DNA of 37,651 nt from Perlabentimonas sp041656735 (GTDB lineage Bacteria > Bacteroidota > Bacteroidia > Bacteroidales > Tenuifilaceae), in NCBI GenBank assembly GCA_041656735.1, contig JBBACY010000031.1:1-37651 (forward strand), in the 5' to 3' direction. Below are positions 23,434-32,225 of the stretch, piece by piece. The stretch's first letter is position 1. The number at the start of each line of letters is the position of its first letter. A program made the position numbers and the translations under genes. Under the pieces are notes generated by a model, which ran no database searches, was not told where the DNA came from, and saw only the letters and a list, made by a program, of their open reading frames with translations.

Positions 23434-24576
23434 TTGAAATTTAAAGATTTTGGTTTTCAGAATGCCATTATGGATGGCATTGACGCAATGGGGTTCACCC
23501 AGCCAACTCCTGTACAAGAACAGGCAATTCCGTTTGTAATGAAAGGGGATGATGTGATTGCGTGTGCCCAAACAGGAACAGGAAAAACGGCCGCATTTAT
23601 TCTTCCCATTATGGATAAACTTTCCTCACTACCCATGCGGCTTAACTATACTAGCACCTTGGTGATGGTACCAACCCGTGAATTAGCCATACAAATTGAC
23701 CAGCAGCTGGAGGGCTTTGGCTATTTTGCACCGGTAAGTTCGGTTGCTGTATATGGTGGAAATGATAGCGGCACTTGGGAGCAGCAAAAACAGGCTATAC
23801 AGAATGGATCCGATTTTATTATAGCCACACCAGGCAGGTTAATTCAGCATATACGCATGGGCTATGTGCAGCTCGACAGGATAGAGCATTTGGTGCTCGA
23901 CGAGGCTGATCGTATGCTCGATATGGGATTTTATGATGATATAATGGATATTGTGAAGTTGCTACCCACAAAGCGTCAAACATTGATGTTTTCTGCTACT
24001 ATGCCCCCAAATATCAGAAAACTTACCAAATCAATTTTACACAAACCCAAGGAAATAAGCATTGCCATATCAAAACCAGCCGAAAACGTTTTGCAGGCAG
24101 CCTATGAGGTTGATGATTTAGGGAAAATTCCTTTGCTTTCACATCTTCTTAAGGGCAAGGATCATGTGAAAAGTGCTATCGTTTTTGCATCAACCAAGAT
24201 AAAAGTGAAAGATATTGAGAAGTCTCTTGCAAAAAAAGGGATTGAGGTGATGGCAATCCATTCCGATTTAGACCAGAAAGCGAGAGAGGATGTGTTGCGT
24301 AAATTTAAGAATCGCCATTTTCAAATTTTGGTGGCAACCGACATTATCTCTAGGGGTATTGACATTGAAGACATTGACCTAATCGTTAATTATGATGTGC
24401 CGTATGACCCCGAAGATTATGTGCACAGAATTGGGCGAACGGCTCGTGCTCAATCCGACGGTGTTGCGCTAACTTTTATAAATACAAAAGAAAAGAAAAT
24501 ATTTTCGCAAATTGAACACTTTTTAAGCACTAAAATATTTAGAATCGCAAATCCACTCAAATCTGTGAAAAGATAA
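23434..24576 (+). CDS. DEAD-box RNA helicase (RhlE-like core)
   Basis: A 380-residue ATP-dependent RNA helicase of the DEAD-box family, RhlE-like. Motifs in order: the Q motif around MGFTQPTPVQEQAIP (19-33), Walker A AQTGTGKT (45-52), PTREL (80-84), DEAD (156-159) in LDEADRMLDMGF, SAT (187-189), then the second domain with the VATDIISRGIDIEDI segment and HRIGRTARAQ. The start is TTG. It is the right place because the family begins with MKFKDF-like residues and the TTG directly precedes these; the first in-frame ATG (residue 13) would cut into the conserved N-terminus. The chain ends soon after the second domain, without the basic or RNA-binding C-terminal tail that many homologues have. A long leader and weak start codon would fit regulated translation, for example in the cold. 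Confidence 0.94.
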   Translation: MKFKDFGFQNAIMDGIDAMGFTQPTPVQEQAIPFVMKGDDVIACAQTGTGKTAAFILPIMDKLSSLPMRLNYTSTLVMVPTRELAIQIDQQLEGFGYFAPVSSVAVYGGNDSGTWEQQKQAIQNGSDFIIATPGRLIQHIRMGYVQLDRIEHLVLDEADRMLDMGFYDDIMDIVKLLPTKRQTLMFSATMPPNIRKLTKSILHKPKEISIAISKPAENVLQAAYEVDDLGKIPLLSHLLKGKDHVKSAIVFASTKIKVKDIEKSLAKKGIEVMAIHSDLDQKAREDVLRKFKNRHFQILVATDIISRGIDIEDIDLIVNYDVPYDPEDYVHRIGRTARAQSDGVALTFINTKEKKIFSQIEHFLSTKIFRIANPLKSVKR

Positions 24577-24798
24577 GTTACATATTAGAAATCAGTGTTT
24601 AAGGGTTTTTTTCGTTTTTTTGAGATAGCTTCTTACTGGTTTTTACAACTGTTTGAAATACAGGGCTTGTTTCTTTTATTCATCAAAAAGCTTTGGTAAA
24701 ATTGCTCATTATCTAGAATGATTTATTAATGTTGTGTTGTAATATGCCTAGTTTTTTTGAGGTTGGCAGCCTAAAATATTAACCAATTACGGATCATT

Positions 24799-26343
24799 AT
24801 GCCTTTAAAAAGAAAAATCTTAGAGCTTCAAAAGCGAAAAGAAGAAATTCTTCAGGGAGGGGGCGAAGTAGCCATTGCTAAGCAGCAGGCTATGGGAAAA
24901 CTAACCGCTCGTGAGAGGGTTATTGCTCTTCTCGATGAGGACTCGTTTAATGAGTACGATCTTTTTGTTGAACATGAAGCGCGAGACTTTGGAATGGAAA
25001 GCAAAGTTTTGCATGGTGACGGGGTAGTAATAGGCACAGGAACAATTTATGGTGCACCCGTAGCTATTTTTGCACAGGATTTTACTGTTGCTGGGGGATC
25101 ACTCGGGTTGATGCATGCCCGAAAGATTACAAAAATTATGGACTACGCGCTTAAAATGCGTATTCCACTAATTGGTATCAACGACTCTGGAGGAGCACGT
25201 ATTCAGGAGGGCGTTAACTCGCTTGCTGGCTACGGCGAAATTTTCTATCGCAACACCCTTGCCAGTGGAGTTATACCTCAAATTTCGGTTATTTTAGGCC
25301 CATGCGCTGGTGGTGCGGTGTATTCGCCTGCTTTAACCGATTTCGTATTTACTGTTGATAACATTTCAAAAATGTTTATCACTGGCCCCGAGGTTATTAA
25401 AACGGTTTTAGGTGAAGAAATTTCTATGGAAGAGCTGGGCGGTGCCCGCGTTCATGCCGAGATAACGGGTAATGCCCATTTCTTTGCCGAGAGTGAAATG
25501 GAGTGTTTTGATCAGATTAAGAAATTAATCACATACATTCCCTGGAACAACACCCGTAAAGCTCGCAAGTTTGAGCCTAAGGAACCGAAGCCCGAGTTTA
25601 ATATCGATGAAATCGTACCAGGCGACTCTAAACAACCTTACGATGTTCGTGACGTAATCAGAAGTATTGCTGATGATTCCGATTTCTTTGAGATTCATGA
25701 GTTTTGGGCAGCGAATATTGTTGTTGGATTTGGCCGTATAAATGGCGATACGGTAGGCTTTGTTGCTAACCAAGCTTTGGTTTTGGCTGGTGTGCTCGAT
25801 GTTGACTCATCAGATAAAGCTGCCCGCTTTATACGCTACTGTGATGCTTTTAGCATTCCAATTATTACTCTAGTTGACCTGCCCGGATACTTACCTGGTG
25901 TTGACCAAGAGCATGCTGGTGTTATTCGTCATGGAGCCAAAATGCTTTATGCTTACAGCGAAGCTACCGTGCCTAAAATTTCGATAATTCTTCGTAAAGC
26001 TTATGGTGGTGGTTACATCGCTATGAACTCGCGCCATCTTCGTGCCGACTTTGTGTTCGCATGGCCTGGTGCAGAAATTGCCGTTATGGGACCCGAAGGT
26101 GCAGCCAATATTATTTTCCGTAAGGAGATTATGGAAGCTGAGGATCCCGAGAAAATGCGCAAGCTAAAGGTTAAAGAGTATAGAGAGAAGTTTGCAAATC
26201 CATATGTTGCAGCAGCTAAGGGTTATATCGATACAGTAATTGAACCTGCCGAAACCCGAAAACTTGTTATCCATGCGCTTGAAGTTTCAGTTAATAAGGT
26301 GATTGATATTCCTTGGAGAAAGCATGGAATTCCACCATTTTAA
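24799..26343 (+). CDS. Acyl-CoA carboxylase/decarboxylase carboxyltransferase subunit
   Basis: A 514-residue carboxyltransferase of the propionyl-CoA carboxylase beta / methylmalonyl-CoA decarboxylase alpha (MmdA) family. It has two crotonase-like halves: the N-terminal one includes GKLTARERV, FTVAGGSLG, GINDSGGARIQEGV and ILGPCAGGAVYSP; the C-terminal one includes LVDLPGYLPGVDQEHAGVIRHGAKMLYAY and AYGGGYIAMNSRHL. It moves carboxylate between biotin and acyl-CoA, most likely propionyl/methylmalonyl-CoA. The biotin carrier gene follows after 11 bases. Neither a biotin carboxylase nor the membrane subunits of a sodium-pumping decarboxylase are nearby, so direction of reaction cannot be told. 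In fermenting Bacteroidota this family often works in the succinate-propionate route. Confidence 0.92.
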   Translation: MPLKRKILELQKRKEEILQGGGEVAIAKQQAMGKLTARERVIALLDEDSFNEYDLFVEHEARDFGMESKVLHGDGVVIGTGTIYGAPVAIFAQDFTVAGGSLGLMHARKITKIMDYALKMRIPLIGINDSGGARIQEGVNSLAGYGEIFYRNTLASGVIPQISVILGPCAGGAVYSPALTDFVFTVDNISKMFITGPEVIKTVLGEEISMEELGGARVHAEITGNAHFFAESEMECFDQIKKLITYIPWNNTRKARKFEPKEPKPEFNIDEIVPGDSKQPYDVRDVIRSIADDSDFFEIHEFWAANIVVGFGRINGDTVGFVANQALVLAGVLDVDSSDKAARFIRYCDAFSIPIITLVDLPGYLPGVDQEHAGVIRHGAKMLYAYSEATVPKISIILRKAYGGGYIAMNSRHLRADFVFAWPGAEIAVMGPEGAANIIFRKEIMEAEDPEKMRKLKVKEYREKFANPYVAAAKGYIDTVIEPAETRKLVIHALEVSVNKVIDIPWRKHGIPPF

Positions 26344-26354
26344 AAAGAGATGTC

Positions 26355-26732
26355 ATGGATGAAAAAGATTTAACAGAAGAAAAGAAAACTTCAAACGTAG
26401 TTGTAGACCCATCTATTGCAAAGCATCCGCTTTATAAAATTATGGTTGTTGAGGGAACAAAATTCAGAACCCTTTCAACCAGAAAAAATGAGATGCGTGT
26501 TAAATGGGAAGCTCCAAAGGTGAAGGAACTTAAATCGGCCATACCAGGTACTGTAATTAAGATAGCAGTTAAGGTAGGCGAGAAGGTTGAACCAGGAGAC
26601 TTACTTATGATATTTGAAGCAATGAAAATGCAAAACAAGGTATTGTGTCCTTTTCCGGGTGTTTTAAAAAAGATAAATGTGAAGGAGGGGGAGAGGATTC
26701 CTAAAGGCTTTGTAATTGCCGAGTACGAGTAA
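26355..26732 (+). CDS. Biotin carrier subunit for the acyl-CoA carboxyltransferase
   Basis: A 125-residue biotinyl-lipoyl domain protein. The biotin site is the EAMKM motif (88-92), with Lys91 as the attachment residue, and the domain has the IPGTVIKIAVKVGEKVEPGD opening (from about residue 63) and closing VKEGERIPKGFVIAEYE. Before it lies a 60-residue extension (MDEKDL... to KVKELK) that probably docks to the partner subunit. The frame stays open 42 bases upstream into the carboxyltransferase gene, but I choose the ATG at 26355 because it follows the upstream stop by 11 bases and the residues before it are unlike any carrier. A biotin-protein ligase must act on it from elsewhere. A strong terminator follows. 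Confidence 0.92.
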   Translation: MDEKDLTEEKKTSNVVVDPSIAKHPLYKIMVVEGTKFRTLSTRKNEMRVKWEAPKVKELKSAIPGTVIKIAVKVGEKVEPGDLLMIFEAMKMQNKVLCPFPGVLKKINVKEGERIPKGFVIAEYE

Positions 26733-26741
26733 AGATAAATG

Positions 26742-26767
26742 AAAACGGGGTTCGCCCCGTTTTTTTT
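26742..26767 (+). terminator. Rho-independent terminator after the biotin carrier gene
   Basis: A perfect 9-base-pair stem, AAAACGGGG (26742-26750), with a TTCG tetraloop and CCCCGTTTT (26755-26763), followed by further T residues. It starts 9 bases after the stop codon. Confidence 0.93.
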
Positions 26768-26868
26768 GTGCCAATGTAGCGCACCTATTTAGTAAAGCTA
26801 TTCTTTGCAAATAATAACGATTAGATAAAAACATACGCCGAAAAGCAAGCTTTATGCTATATTCTTAC

Positions 26869-26876
26869 TATTTTTG
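26869..26876 (+). promoter_or_regulatory. purL promoter -7 element
   Basis: TATTTTTG exactly matches TAnnTTTG and ends 30 bases before the purL ATG, just past the previous terminator. No clear -33 TTG. Confidence 0.5.
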
Positions 26877-26906
26877 ACACAAATTTATAAATATTAAACT
26901 ATAACC

Positions 26907-29135
26907 ATGGAAGTTACTGTTGACATTGCCAAAGAGTTGGGACTTTTACCCAATGAGTTTGAAATGATTAAGGATATTTTGGGACGTGTGCCCAATTTTA
27001 CAGAGCTTAGCATTTATGCTGTAATGTGGAGCGAACATGCCTCTTACAAGAACTCTATAAAATGGATAAAAACCCTACCTCGCAAAGGTGATGCCATTCT
27101 TGCAGAAGCTGGTACAGAAAATGCAGGGCTAGTAGACATAGGTGACGGCATGGCTTGCGCATTTAAAATAGAATCGCATAATCATCCATGTGCTGTTGAA
27201 CCATACCAAGGTGCAGCAACAGGTGTAGGCGGCATTAACCGCGATATTTTTACCATGGGCGCTCGGCCTATAGCCCAGCTAAACTCTCTCCATTTTGGTG
27301 ATTTAAAACTCGACAGAACAAAATGGCTTATAAAAGGCGTGGTTAAGGGTATTGGCGATTATGGAAATGCTTTTGGCGTACCCGTAGTAGGTGGCGAAGT
27401 TTTTTTCGACGACTCATATAATACCAACCCTCTGGTTAATGCTATGTCCGTTGGGATTATTGAAAAGGATATGGTTGTGTCCGCAATCTCTAAAGGCGTT
27501 GGGAACCCTGTTTTTATTGTAGGCTCTTCCACTGGCAAAGATGGTATTCATGGTACTACTTTCGCATCGGCCGATATTACCGATGATTCAGCCGATGATA
27601 TCCCATCCATACAGGTGGGCGATCCCTTTATGGAGAAACTCTTGCTCGAAGCAAGCATAGAGGTTATTAAAACTGGCGCAATTGTAGGAATGCAGGATAT
27701 GGGTGCGGCAGGTATCATCTGTTCAACCTCCGAAATGTCTGAGAAAGGCGGTTGCGGTATGAAGGTTGACCTAAGCAAGGTTCCACTTCGTCAGCAAAAT
27801 ATTGAAGCATGGGAAATTCTGCTTTCCGAGTCGCAAGAGCGTATGCTTATTGTGGTTGAAAAAGGTCGCGAGGCCGAGGTTGAGGCGGTATACAAAAAGT
27901 GGGACCTTAACTGTGTGCAAATTGCCGAAGTTACCGAGGGCGATGATCTTGAGTTTTATTGGAAAGGTGAGAAGGTTGCCCATGTGCCAGCCGAGTCGTT
28001 AGTTTTAGGCGGTGGCGCACCAATTTACGATCGTGAGTATTCAGAACCTGCTTACTTTAAAGAGTATAAGAAATTTGAAATGAATTCGGTTCCTGAACCT
28101 AACGATTTGCTCGAGGTAGCCAAGGTTTTAATAAAGCACCCCAATATTGCCTCAAAAAGGTGGATTTATGAGCAGTACGACACCATGGTTGGCACACGTA
28201 ATATGACCACGAATTTCCCTTCTTCGGCTGCAGTTGTAAACCTTAAGGGCACGAATAAAGCGTTGGTTTTAACAGTTGATTGCAATGCACGGTACGTAAA
28301 GGCCGACCCTGAGGTAGGCTCAATGATTGCTGTTGCCGAGGCCGCTCGAAACATTGTTTGTAGCGGAGGCAAACCTATGGCTATAACGAACTGCTTAAAC
28401 TTTGGAAACCCATATAACCCCGAAATATATTGGCAATTTGTGAATGCCATTAAGGGTATGAGCACTGCTTGCATAAAGTTTAAAACACCTGTTACTGGAG
28501 GTAACGTGAGTTTCTATAATCAATCAACTGTTGGAGGGAAAAATGAATCGGTTTTCCCAACTCCAACTATCGGAATGCTAGGTATTCTCGAAAATAAAAA
28601 TAATCATACAACCCTCGCTTTTAAAGAGAAGGGACATATGATATATCTTATAGGCAGATCTCAAAACGATATTTCTTCATCTGAGTATCTTAACACGTAC
28701 CATGGTATAAAAGAGTCGCCTGCTCCATACTTCAATATCGATGAGGAGTACCAAATGCAGCAGGTGGTTAGCCAACTAATAGACCGTAATTTGGTACAAT
28801 CGGCAAACGATGTGTCTGATGGTGGGTTGTTTGTTTGTTTATATGAGTGTGCTGCTCCCCGTAATTTAGGTTTTGACATAACTACCGATGCCGAAATTCG
28901 AACCGATGCGTTTCTGTTTGGTGAAGCACAGGGGCGAGTGGTTGTTACCGTATCGCCTTCGCGCGAAACTCAATTCATTGACCATATGATAGAAAGTAAG
29001 ATGACGTTTACAACCATTGGGCATGTTACCAAGTCCGAAATTAGGGTAGATGATGTTTCGTTTGGGTTTATAGCCGATTGGAAGGACGAGTACGACAACA
29101 CCCTTGGTAAATTAATTGTTGGCCAAAAGGAGTAA
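26907..29135 (+). CDS. purL: Phosphoribosylformylglycinamidine synthase subunit PurL (small form)
   Basis: A 742-residue PurL of the small, multi-subunit type, which makes formylglycinamidine ribonucleotide in purine synthesis together with PurS and the glutaminase PurQ. Visible motifs are the N-terminal VMWSEHASYKNS (about 40-51), IESHNHPCAVEPYQGAATGVGGI and FTMGARPIAQLN (about 90-130), the GMQDMGAAGIICSTSEM region (about 270), and the repeat in the second half with TGGNVSFYNQS and ANDVSDGGL. It has no glutaminase domain, unlike the large (about 1,230-residue) form found in many Bacteroides. PurQ and PurS are not here. The gene begins a probable unit purL-menG-porT-oxidoreductase. Confidence 0.96.
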   Translation: MEVTVDIAKELGLLPNEFEMIKDILGRVPNFTELSIYAVMWSEHASYKNSIKWIKTLPRKGDAILAEAGTENAGLVDIGDGMACAFKIESHNHPCAVEPYQGAATGVGGINRDIFTMGARPIAQLNSLHFGDLKLDRTKWLIKGVVKGIGDYGNAFGVPVVGGEVFFDDSYNTNPLVNAMSVGIIEKDMVVSAISKGVGNPVFIVGSSTGKDGIHGTTFASADITDDSADDIPSIQVGDPFMEKLLLEASIEVIKTGAIVGMQDMGAAGIICSTSEMSEKGGCGMKVDLSKVPLRQQNIEAWEILLSESQERMLIVVEKGREAEVEAVYKKWDLNCVQIAEVTEGDDLEFYWKGEKVAHVPAESLVLGGGAPIYDREYSEPAYFKEYKKFEMNSVPEPNDLLEVAKVLIKHPNIASKRWIYEQYDTMVGTRNMTTNFPSSAAVVNLKGTNKALVLTVDCNARYVKADPEVGSMIAVAEAARNIVCSGGKPMAITNCLNFGNPYNPEIYWQFVNAIKGMSTACIKFKTPVTGGNVSFYNQSTVGGKNESVFPTPTIGMLGILENKNNHTTLAFKEKGHMIYLIGRSQNDISSSEYLNTYHGIKESPAPYFNIDEEYQMQQVVSQLIDRNLVQSANDVSDGGLFVCLYECAAPRNLGFDITTDAEIRTDAFLFGEAQGRVVVTVSPSRETQFIDHMIESKMTFTTIGHVTKSEIRVDDVSFGFIADWKDEYDNTLGKLIVGQKE

Positions 29136-29154
29136 ACATTGTAATTTCAACTCA

Positions 29155-29865
29155 GTGGGGCAAGTTAATATTCAGGAGAACGAGGTTGAGGCGATGTTTA
29201 ATGGCATTGCCCCTCGTTACGATTTTTTAAATCATTTACTTAGTTTCGGAATTGACAAAATTTGGCGAAAACGGTTAGTTAAAACATTAGTAAAAAGAAA
29301 ACCCTTAAAGGTTCTTGATGTTGCAACTGGCACTGGTGATTTAGCCATTACTCTTGCTAATAAACAAAGCGATGTAACCATTGTTGGTGTTGATATTGCT
29401 CAGGAAATGCTTGCCGCTGCCAAACAGAAGGTCGACAAATTACACCTAAGTAATCGCATCTCATTCCAAAAGGCCAGCTCTTTAAGCCTTCCCTTTTTAA
29501 GTAATCAGTTTGATGCGGCAATGGTTGCTTTTGGTGTAAGAAACTTTGAAGACCCTTTGGCTGGGCTAACCGAAATATGCAGAGTGTTAAAACCTGGAGC
29601 GTCATTTCTCGTGCTAGAGTTTACAAACCCTCAGAACTGTTTTATACGTAGCATTTATAGTTTCTATTTTAAAACGATACTTCCTAAGATTGGGAGTAAA
29701 ATATCTGGGCATAAAACTGCATATACTTACTTGCCACAATCAGTTGGTTTGTTTAAAGAAAGAGAAGGTTTTGTCGATTTACTTAAGCAGTCGGGTTTTA
29801 CGAATGCTTATTTCAAACAGCAAAGTTTTGGTGTTGCAGCAATATATATTGCAAAGAAAGCGTAA
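29155..29865 (+). CDS. menG: Demethylmenaquinone methyltransferase
   Basis: A SAM-dependent methyltransferase of the UbiE/MenG family. It methylates demethylmenaquinone in the last step of menaquinone synthesis; the futalosine-route gene mqnE at 8-9 kb indicates that menaquinone is made here. The marks are APRYDFLNHLLSFGIDKIWR, DVATGTGDLAI (SAM site), VAFGVRNFEDPLAGL and the C-terminal TAYTYLPQSV-like stretch. The frame is open from TTG codons at 29116 and 29119, inside the end of purL. I prefer the GTG at 29155, which gives a short lead of about ten residues before the conserved VEAMFNGIAP, much as in relatives; the TTG starts cannot be excluded. It lies immediately after purL and before porT, a neighbour pairing I know from other Bacteroidota. 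Confidence 0.92.
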   Translation: MGQVNIQENEVEAMFNGIAPRYDFLNHLLSFGIDKIWRKRLVKTLVKRKPLKVLDVATGTGDLAITLANKQSDVTIVGVDIAQEMLAAAKQKVDKLHLSNRISFQKASSLSLPFLSNQFDAAMVAFGVRNFEDPLAGLTEICRVLKPGASFLVLEFTNPQNCFIRSIYSFYFKTILPKIGSKISGHKTAYTYLPQSVGLFKEREGFVDLLKQSGFTNAYFKQQSFGVAAIYIAKKA

Positions 29866-29937
29866 GCGGAACATTTTACCGTATACATTGCAATAAAGGG
29901 TTTATTTAGTCGTTTTTATAAGAATGCAAATGTTACG

Positions 29938-30651
29938 ATGAGAAAATATTTTATTGTACTGGTACTAGCTGTTTGCACTCTAACTATTAGCGGTGGCGTG
30001 TATTCGCAGGTAAAACCGCAGCCAGTTTTAAACGACCCCGACTACGATTTCGAAAAGATACTTCGATTCGGCTTTTCACTTGGGATAAATGTTATGGATT
30101 TTCAAGTAAAGAGTAATCCTAACGACTCAATTTTTGTTGACAATAGCGTTTTGTACCCAGGCTTTAATGTTAATGTGGTAACCGACCTTCGTATTACCCC
30201 AACCGTTCGATTACGCTTTTTGCCTGGATTAGCATTTGGCCAGCGCGATTTGTATTTCTACCCTAAAGACGGAGGGGATCCAACCATTATGTCAATTGAG
30301 TCGTCATTTATTGAGTTGCCTCTAATGATAAAGTATTCTGCCGACAGGAAATGGAACGCCCGACCCTACCTTATTGCTGGCGCTAATTTCCGAATTGATA
30401 TGGCAGCCTATAAAAAGTTAAATATTGAGGAAGGCGTATACATTGGTCTTATAAAAGGAGATTTTTATTACGAATTTGGGTTTGGTATGGAGTTCTTTTT
30501 AACATGGTTTAAATTCTCAACCGAACTCAAGTTCTCTTCTGCCTTTAGAAACGCTATGGGGAAATTTGATGAGGACCAAGGTTCTACCTATTACAATGCT
30601 ATTGATAGACTCAAGTCCCAGTTGGTAACCCTTTCTTTTCACTTTGAATAG
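29938..30651 (+). CDS. porT: Type IX secretion system protein PorT family
   Basis: A 237-residue outer-membrane beta-barrel protein of the PorT family, required for type IX secretion in Porphyromonas and Flavobacterium. Residues 1-23 form a signal peptide ending SQ-type (VYSQ). The mature part is a run of alternating strands typical of a small barrel, with the FGFSLGINVMDFQV opening, VRLRFLPGLAFGQRDLYFY and the late YYEFGFGMEFFLTWFKFSTELKF. The C-terminal residue is Glu after an aromatic (HFE), not the classical final Phe. The T9SS cargo protein at 10.4-12.3 kb is a plausible substrate of the same system. It lies 72 bases after menG and 8 before the oxidoreductase gene. Confidence 0.9.
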   Translation: MRKYFIVLVLAVCTLTISGGVYSQVKPQPVLNDPDYDFEKILRFGFSLGINVMDFQVKSNPNDSIFVDNSVLYPGFNVNVVTDLRITPTVRLRFLPGLAFGQRDLYFYPKDGGDPTIMSIESSFIELPLMIKYSADRKWNARPYLIAGANFRIDMAAYKKLNIEEGVYIGLIKGDFYYEFGFGMEFFLTWFKFSTELKFSSAFRNAMGKFDEDQGSTYYNAIDRLKSQLVTLSFHFE

Positions 30652-30659
30652 TATTTTCT

Positions 30660-32225
30660 ATGGCCACTGAGCTAAACCTTATACTAAGCCCTTCACAAGC
30701 ATCTTCGGCTGATGCTATAAAGCGTGCTGTGTTTAGTAAACTAAAAGGGCAGTCATCTCAATTCAACGATTTTCGAATAATTCGCAAATCCATTGATGCA
30801 CGTGGTGGTAAAGTTAGGATTAACCTAGGGGTTATGGTTTATGGTAAAAATGAATCCATCGTCGATGAGTTTCCTTCATTTAACTATAAACCAGTAAATG
30901 CAGCACCCGAGGTAATTATTGTAGGTTCGGGACCAGCTGGTCTTTTTGCTGCTCTAAGGCTAATAGAGTTAGGCTTAAAACCTATTATTTTTGAGCGCGG
31001 ACAGGATATATCAAATCGGAAACGTGATATTGCCCTATTGAATCGTAATGTTGTGACCAACTTCGAGTCTAACTATGCGTTTGGTGAAGGGGGTGCAGGT
31101 ACTTTTTCCGATGGCAAGCTGTTTACCCGGTCGCGAAAGCGAGGGGATATCAACCGTATTCTCAGAATATTCCACCAGCATGGAGCGCAAGATGAGATTC
31201 TTTTCGAGTCGCATCCTCACATTGGTTCAAACGTGCTGCCTAGGGTAATAATGGCAATGCGAAAAACGATTGAGCATTTTGGCGGCATTTTTAATTTTAG
31301 TAGTCGGGTTGATTCATTGATTGTTAAAAATGGTAAGGCAATAGGCGTTCAGTTAAGCAGTGGCATTAGTCATACGGCTGGTGCGGTAGTTTTAGCCACA
31401 GGCCATTCGGCACGCGATATTTATTCGATGCTAATTAACCAGAATATAGCACTTGAAACAAAACCCTTTGCTATGGGCGTGAGGGTTGAGCATCCTCAGG
31501 CTCTAATTGATTCAATACAATACCATGGTATTGAGAGGGGCGATTTTCTCCCTGCGGCAACCTATAAACTTGTTCAGCAAGTTGAGGGGCGTGGCGTGTA
31601 CTCGTTCTGTATGTGTCCAGGCGGTTACATTGTTCCGGCTTTAACGGGCGAAGGCCAGGTGGTGGTTAATGGTATGTCACCTTCATTTCGTAATTCAAAA
31701 TGGGCAAATTCAGGTATTGTTGTCGAAGTAAAACTTAGCGATATTGAAGAGTTTAGCTCGCACGGGCCACTTGCCGGACTCGAATTTCAAAAGCATATTG
31801 AAGGCTTGGCATATGCTAACAGCAATGGGGTAGGCGTTGTTGCTCCTGCGCAAAGGCTCTCCGATTTTGTGAAGGGTGTTACGTCCAATGCTTTGCCCTC
31901 TAGCTCTTATAATCCAGGGTTGGTCTCTTCGCCCTTACATGAATGGCTTCCGAATTGGATAACCAGAAGTTTACAGCAAGGGTTTGCCCATTTCGATAAA
32001 AAAATGAGGGGCTTTATTACTAGTGAAGCCCTTATTGTTGGGGTTGAGTCGAGAACATCTGCGCCAGTTCGGATTCCTCGAAATCCCGATACGCTCGAGC
32101 ATATTGGGGTTAAGGGATTATTTCCCTCGGGTGAGGGTTCCGGTTATGCAGGCGGTATTATGTCGTCGGCAATTGATGGTGAGCGGTCGGCCGAGGCAGT
32201 AGCCCAGTATCTTAAGGGAGGCTAG
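30660..32225 (+). CDS. FAD-dependent oxidoreductase (COG2509-like)
   Basis: A 521-residue predicted FAD-dependent dehydrogenase of the COG2509 group. An N-terminal accessory domain of about 80 residues precedes the FAD-binding site VIIVGSGPAGLFAALRL, with the Gly-x-Gly-x-x-Gly at 89-94 and FERG as the acidic end of the second strand (about 112). Further marks are AFGEGGAGTFSDGKLFTRS (about 140-158), VLATGHSARD (about 246-255) and a C-terminal LFPSGEGSGYAGGIMSSAIDG that closes the FAD site. The true substrate is unknown for the family. It starts 8 bases after porT and is likely in the same operon. Its last 14 bases overlap the end of the oppositely oriented trmH-type gene. Confidence 0.9.
   Translation: MATELNLILSPSQASSADAIKRAVFSKLKGQSSQFNDFRIIRKSIDARGGKVRINLGVMVYGKNESIVDEFPSFNYKPVNAAPEVIIVGSGPAGLFAALRLIELGLKPIIFERGQDISNRKRDIALLNRNVVTNFESNYAFGEGGAGTFSDGKLFTRSRKRGDINRILRIFHQHGAQDEILFESHPHIGSNVLPRVIMAMRKTIEHFGGIFNFSSRVDSLIVKNGKAIGVQLSSGISHTAGAVVLATGHSARDIYSMLINQNIALETKPFAMGVRVEHPQALIDSIQYHGIERGDFLPAATYKLVQQVEGRGVYSFCMCPGGYIVPALTGEGQVVVNGMSPSFRNSKWANSGIVVEVKLSDIEEFSSHGPLAGLEFQKHIEGLAYANSNGVGVVAPAQRLSDFVKGVTSNALPSSSYNPGLVSSPLHEWLPNWITRSLQQGFAHFDKKMRGFITSEALIVGVESRTSAPVRIPRNPDTLEHIGVKGLFPSGEGSGYAGGIMSSAIDGERSAEAVAQYLKGG

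Noticed and set aside
29155..29865. Ubiquinone role for the UbiE-type enzyme
   Set aside because: Bacteroidota make menaquinone, and mqnE is present in the same window, so the menaquinone methylation is the sensible assignment.
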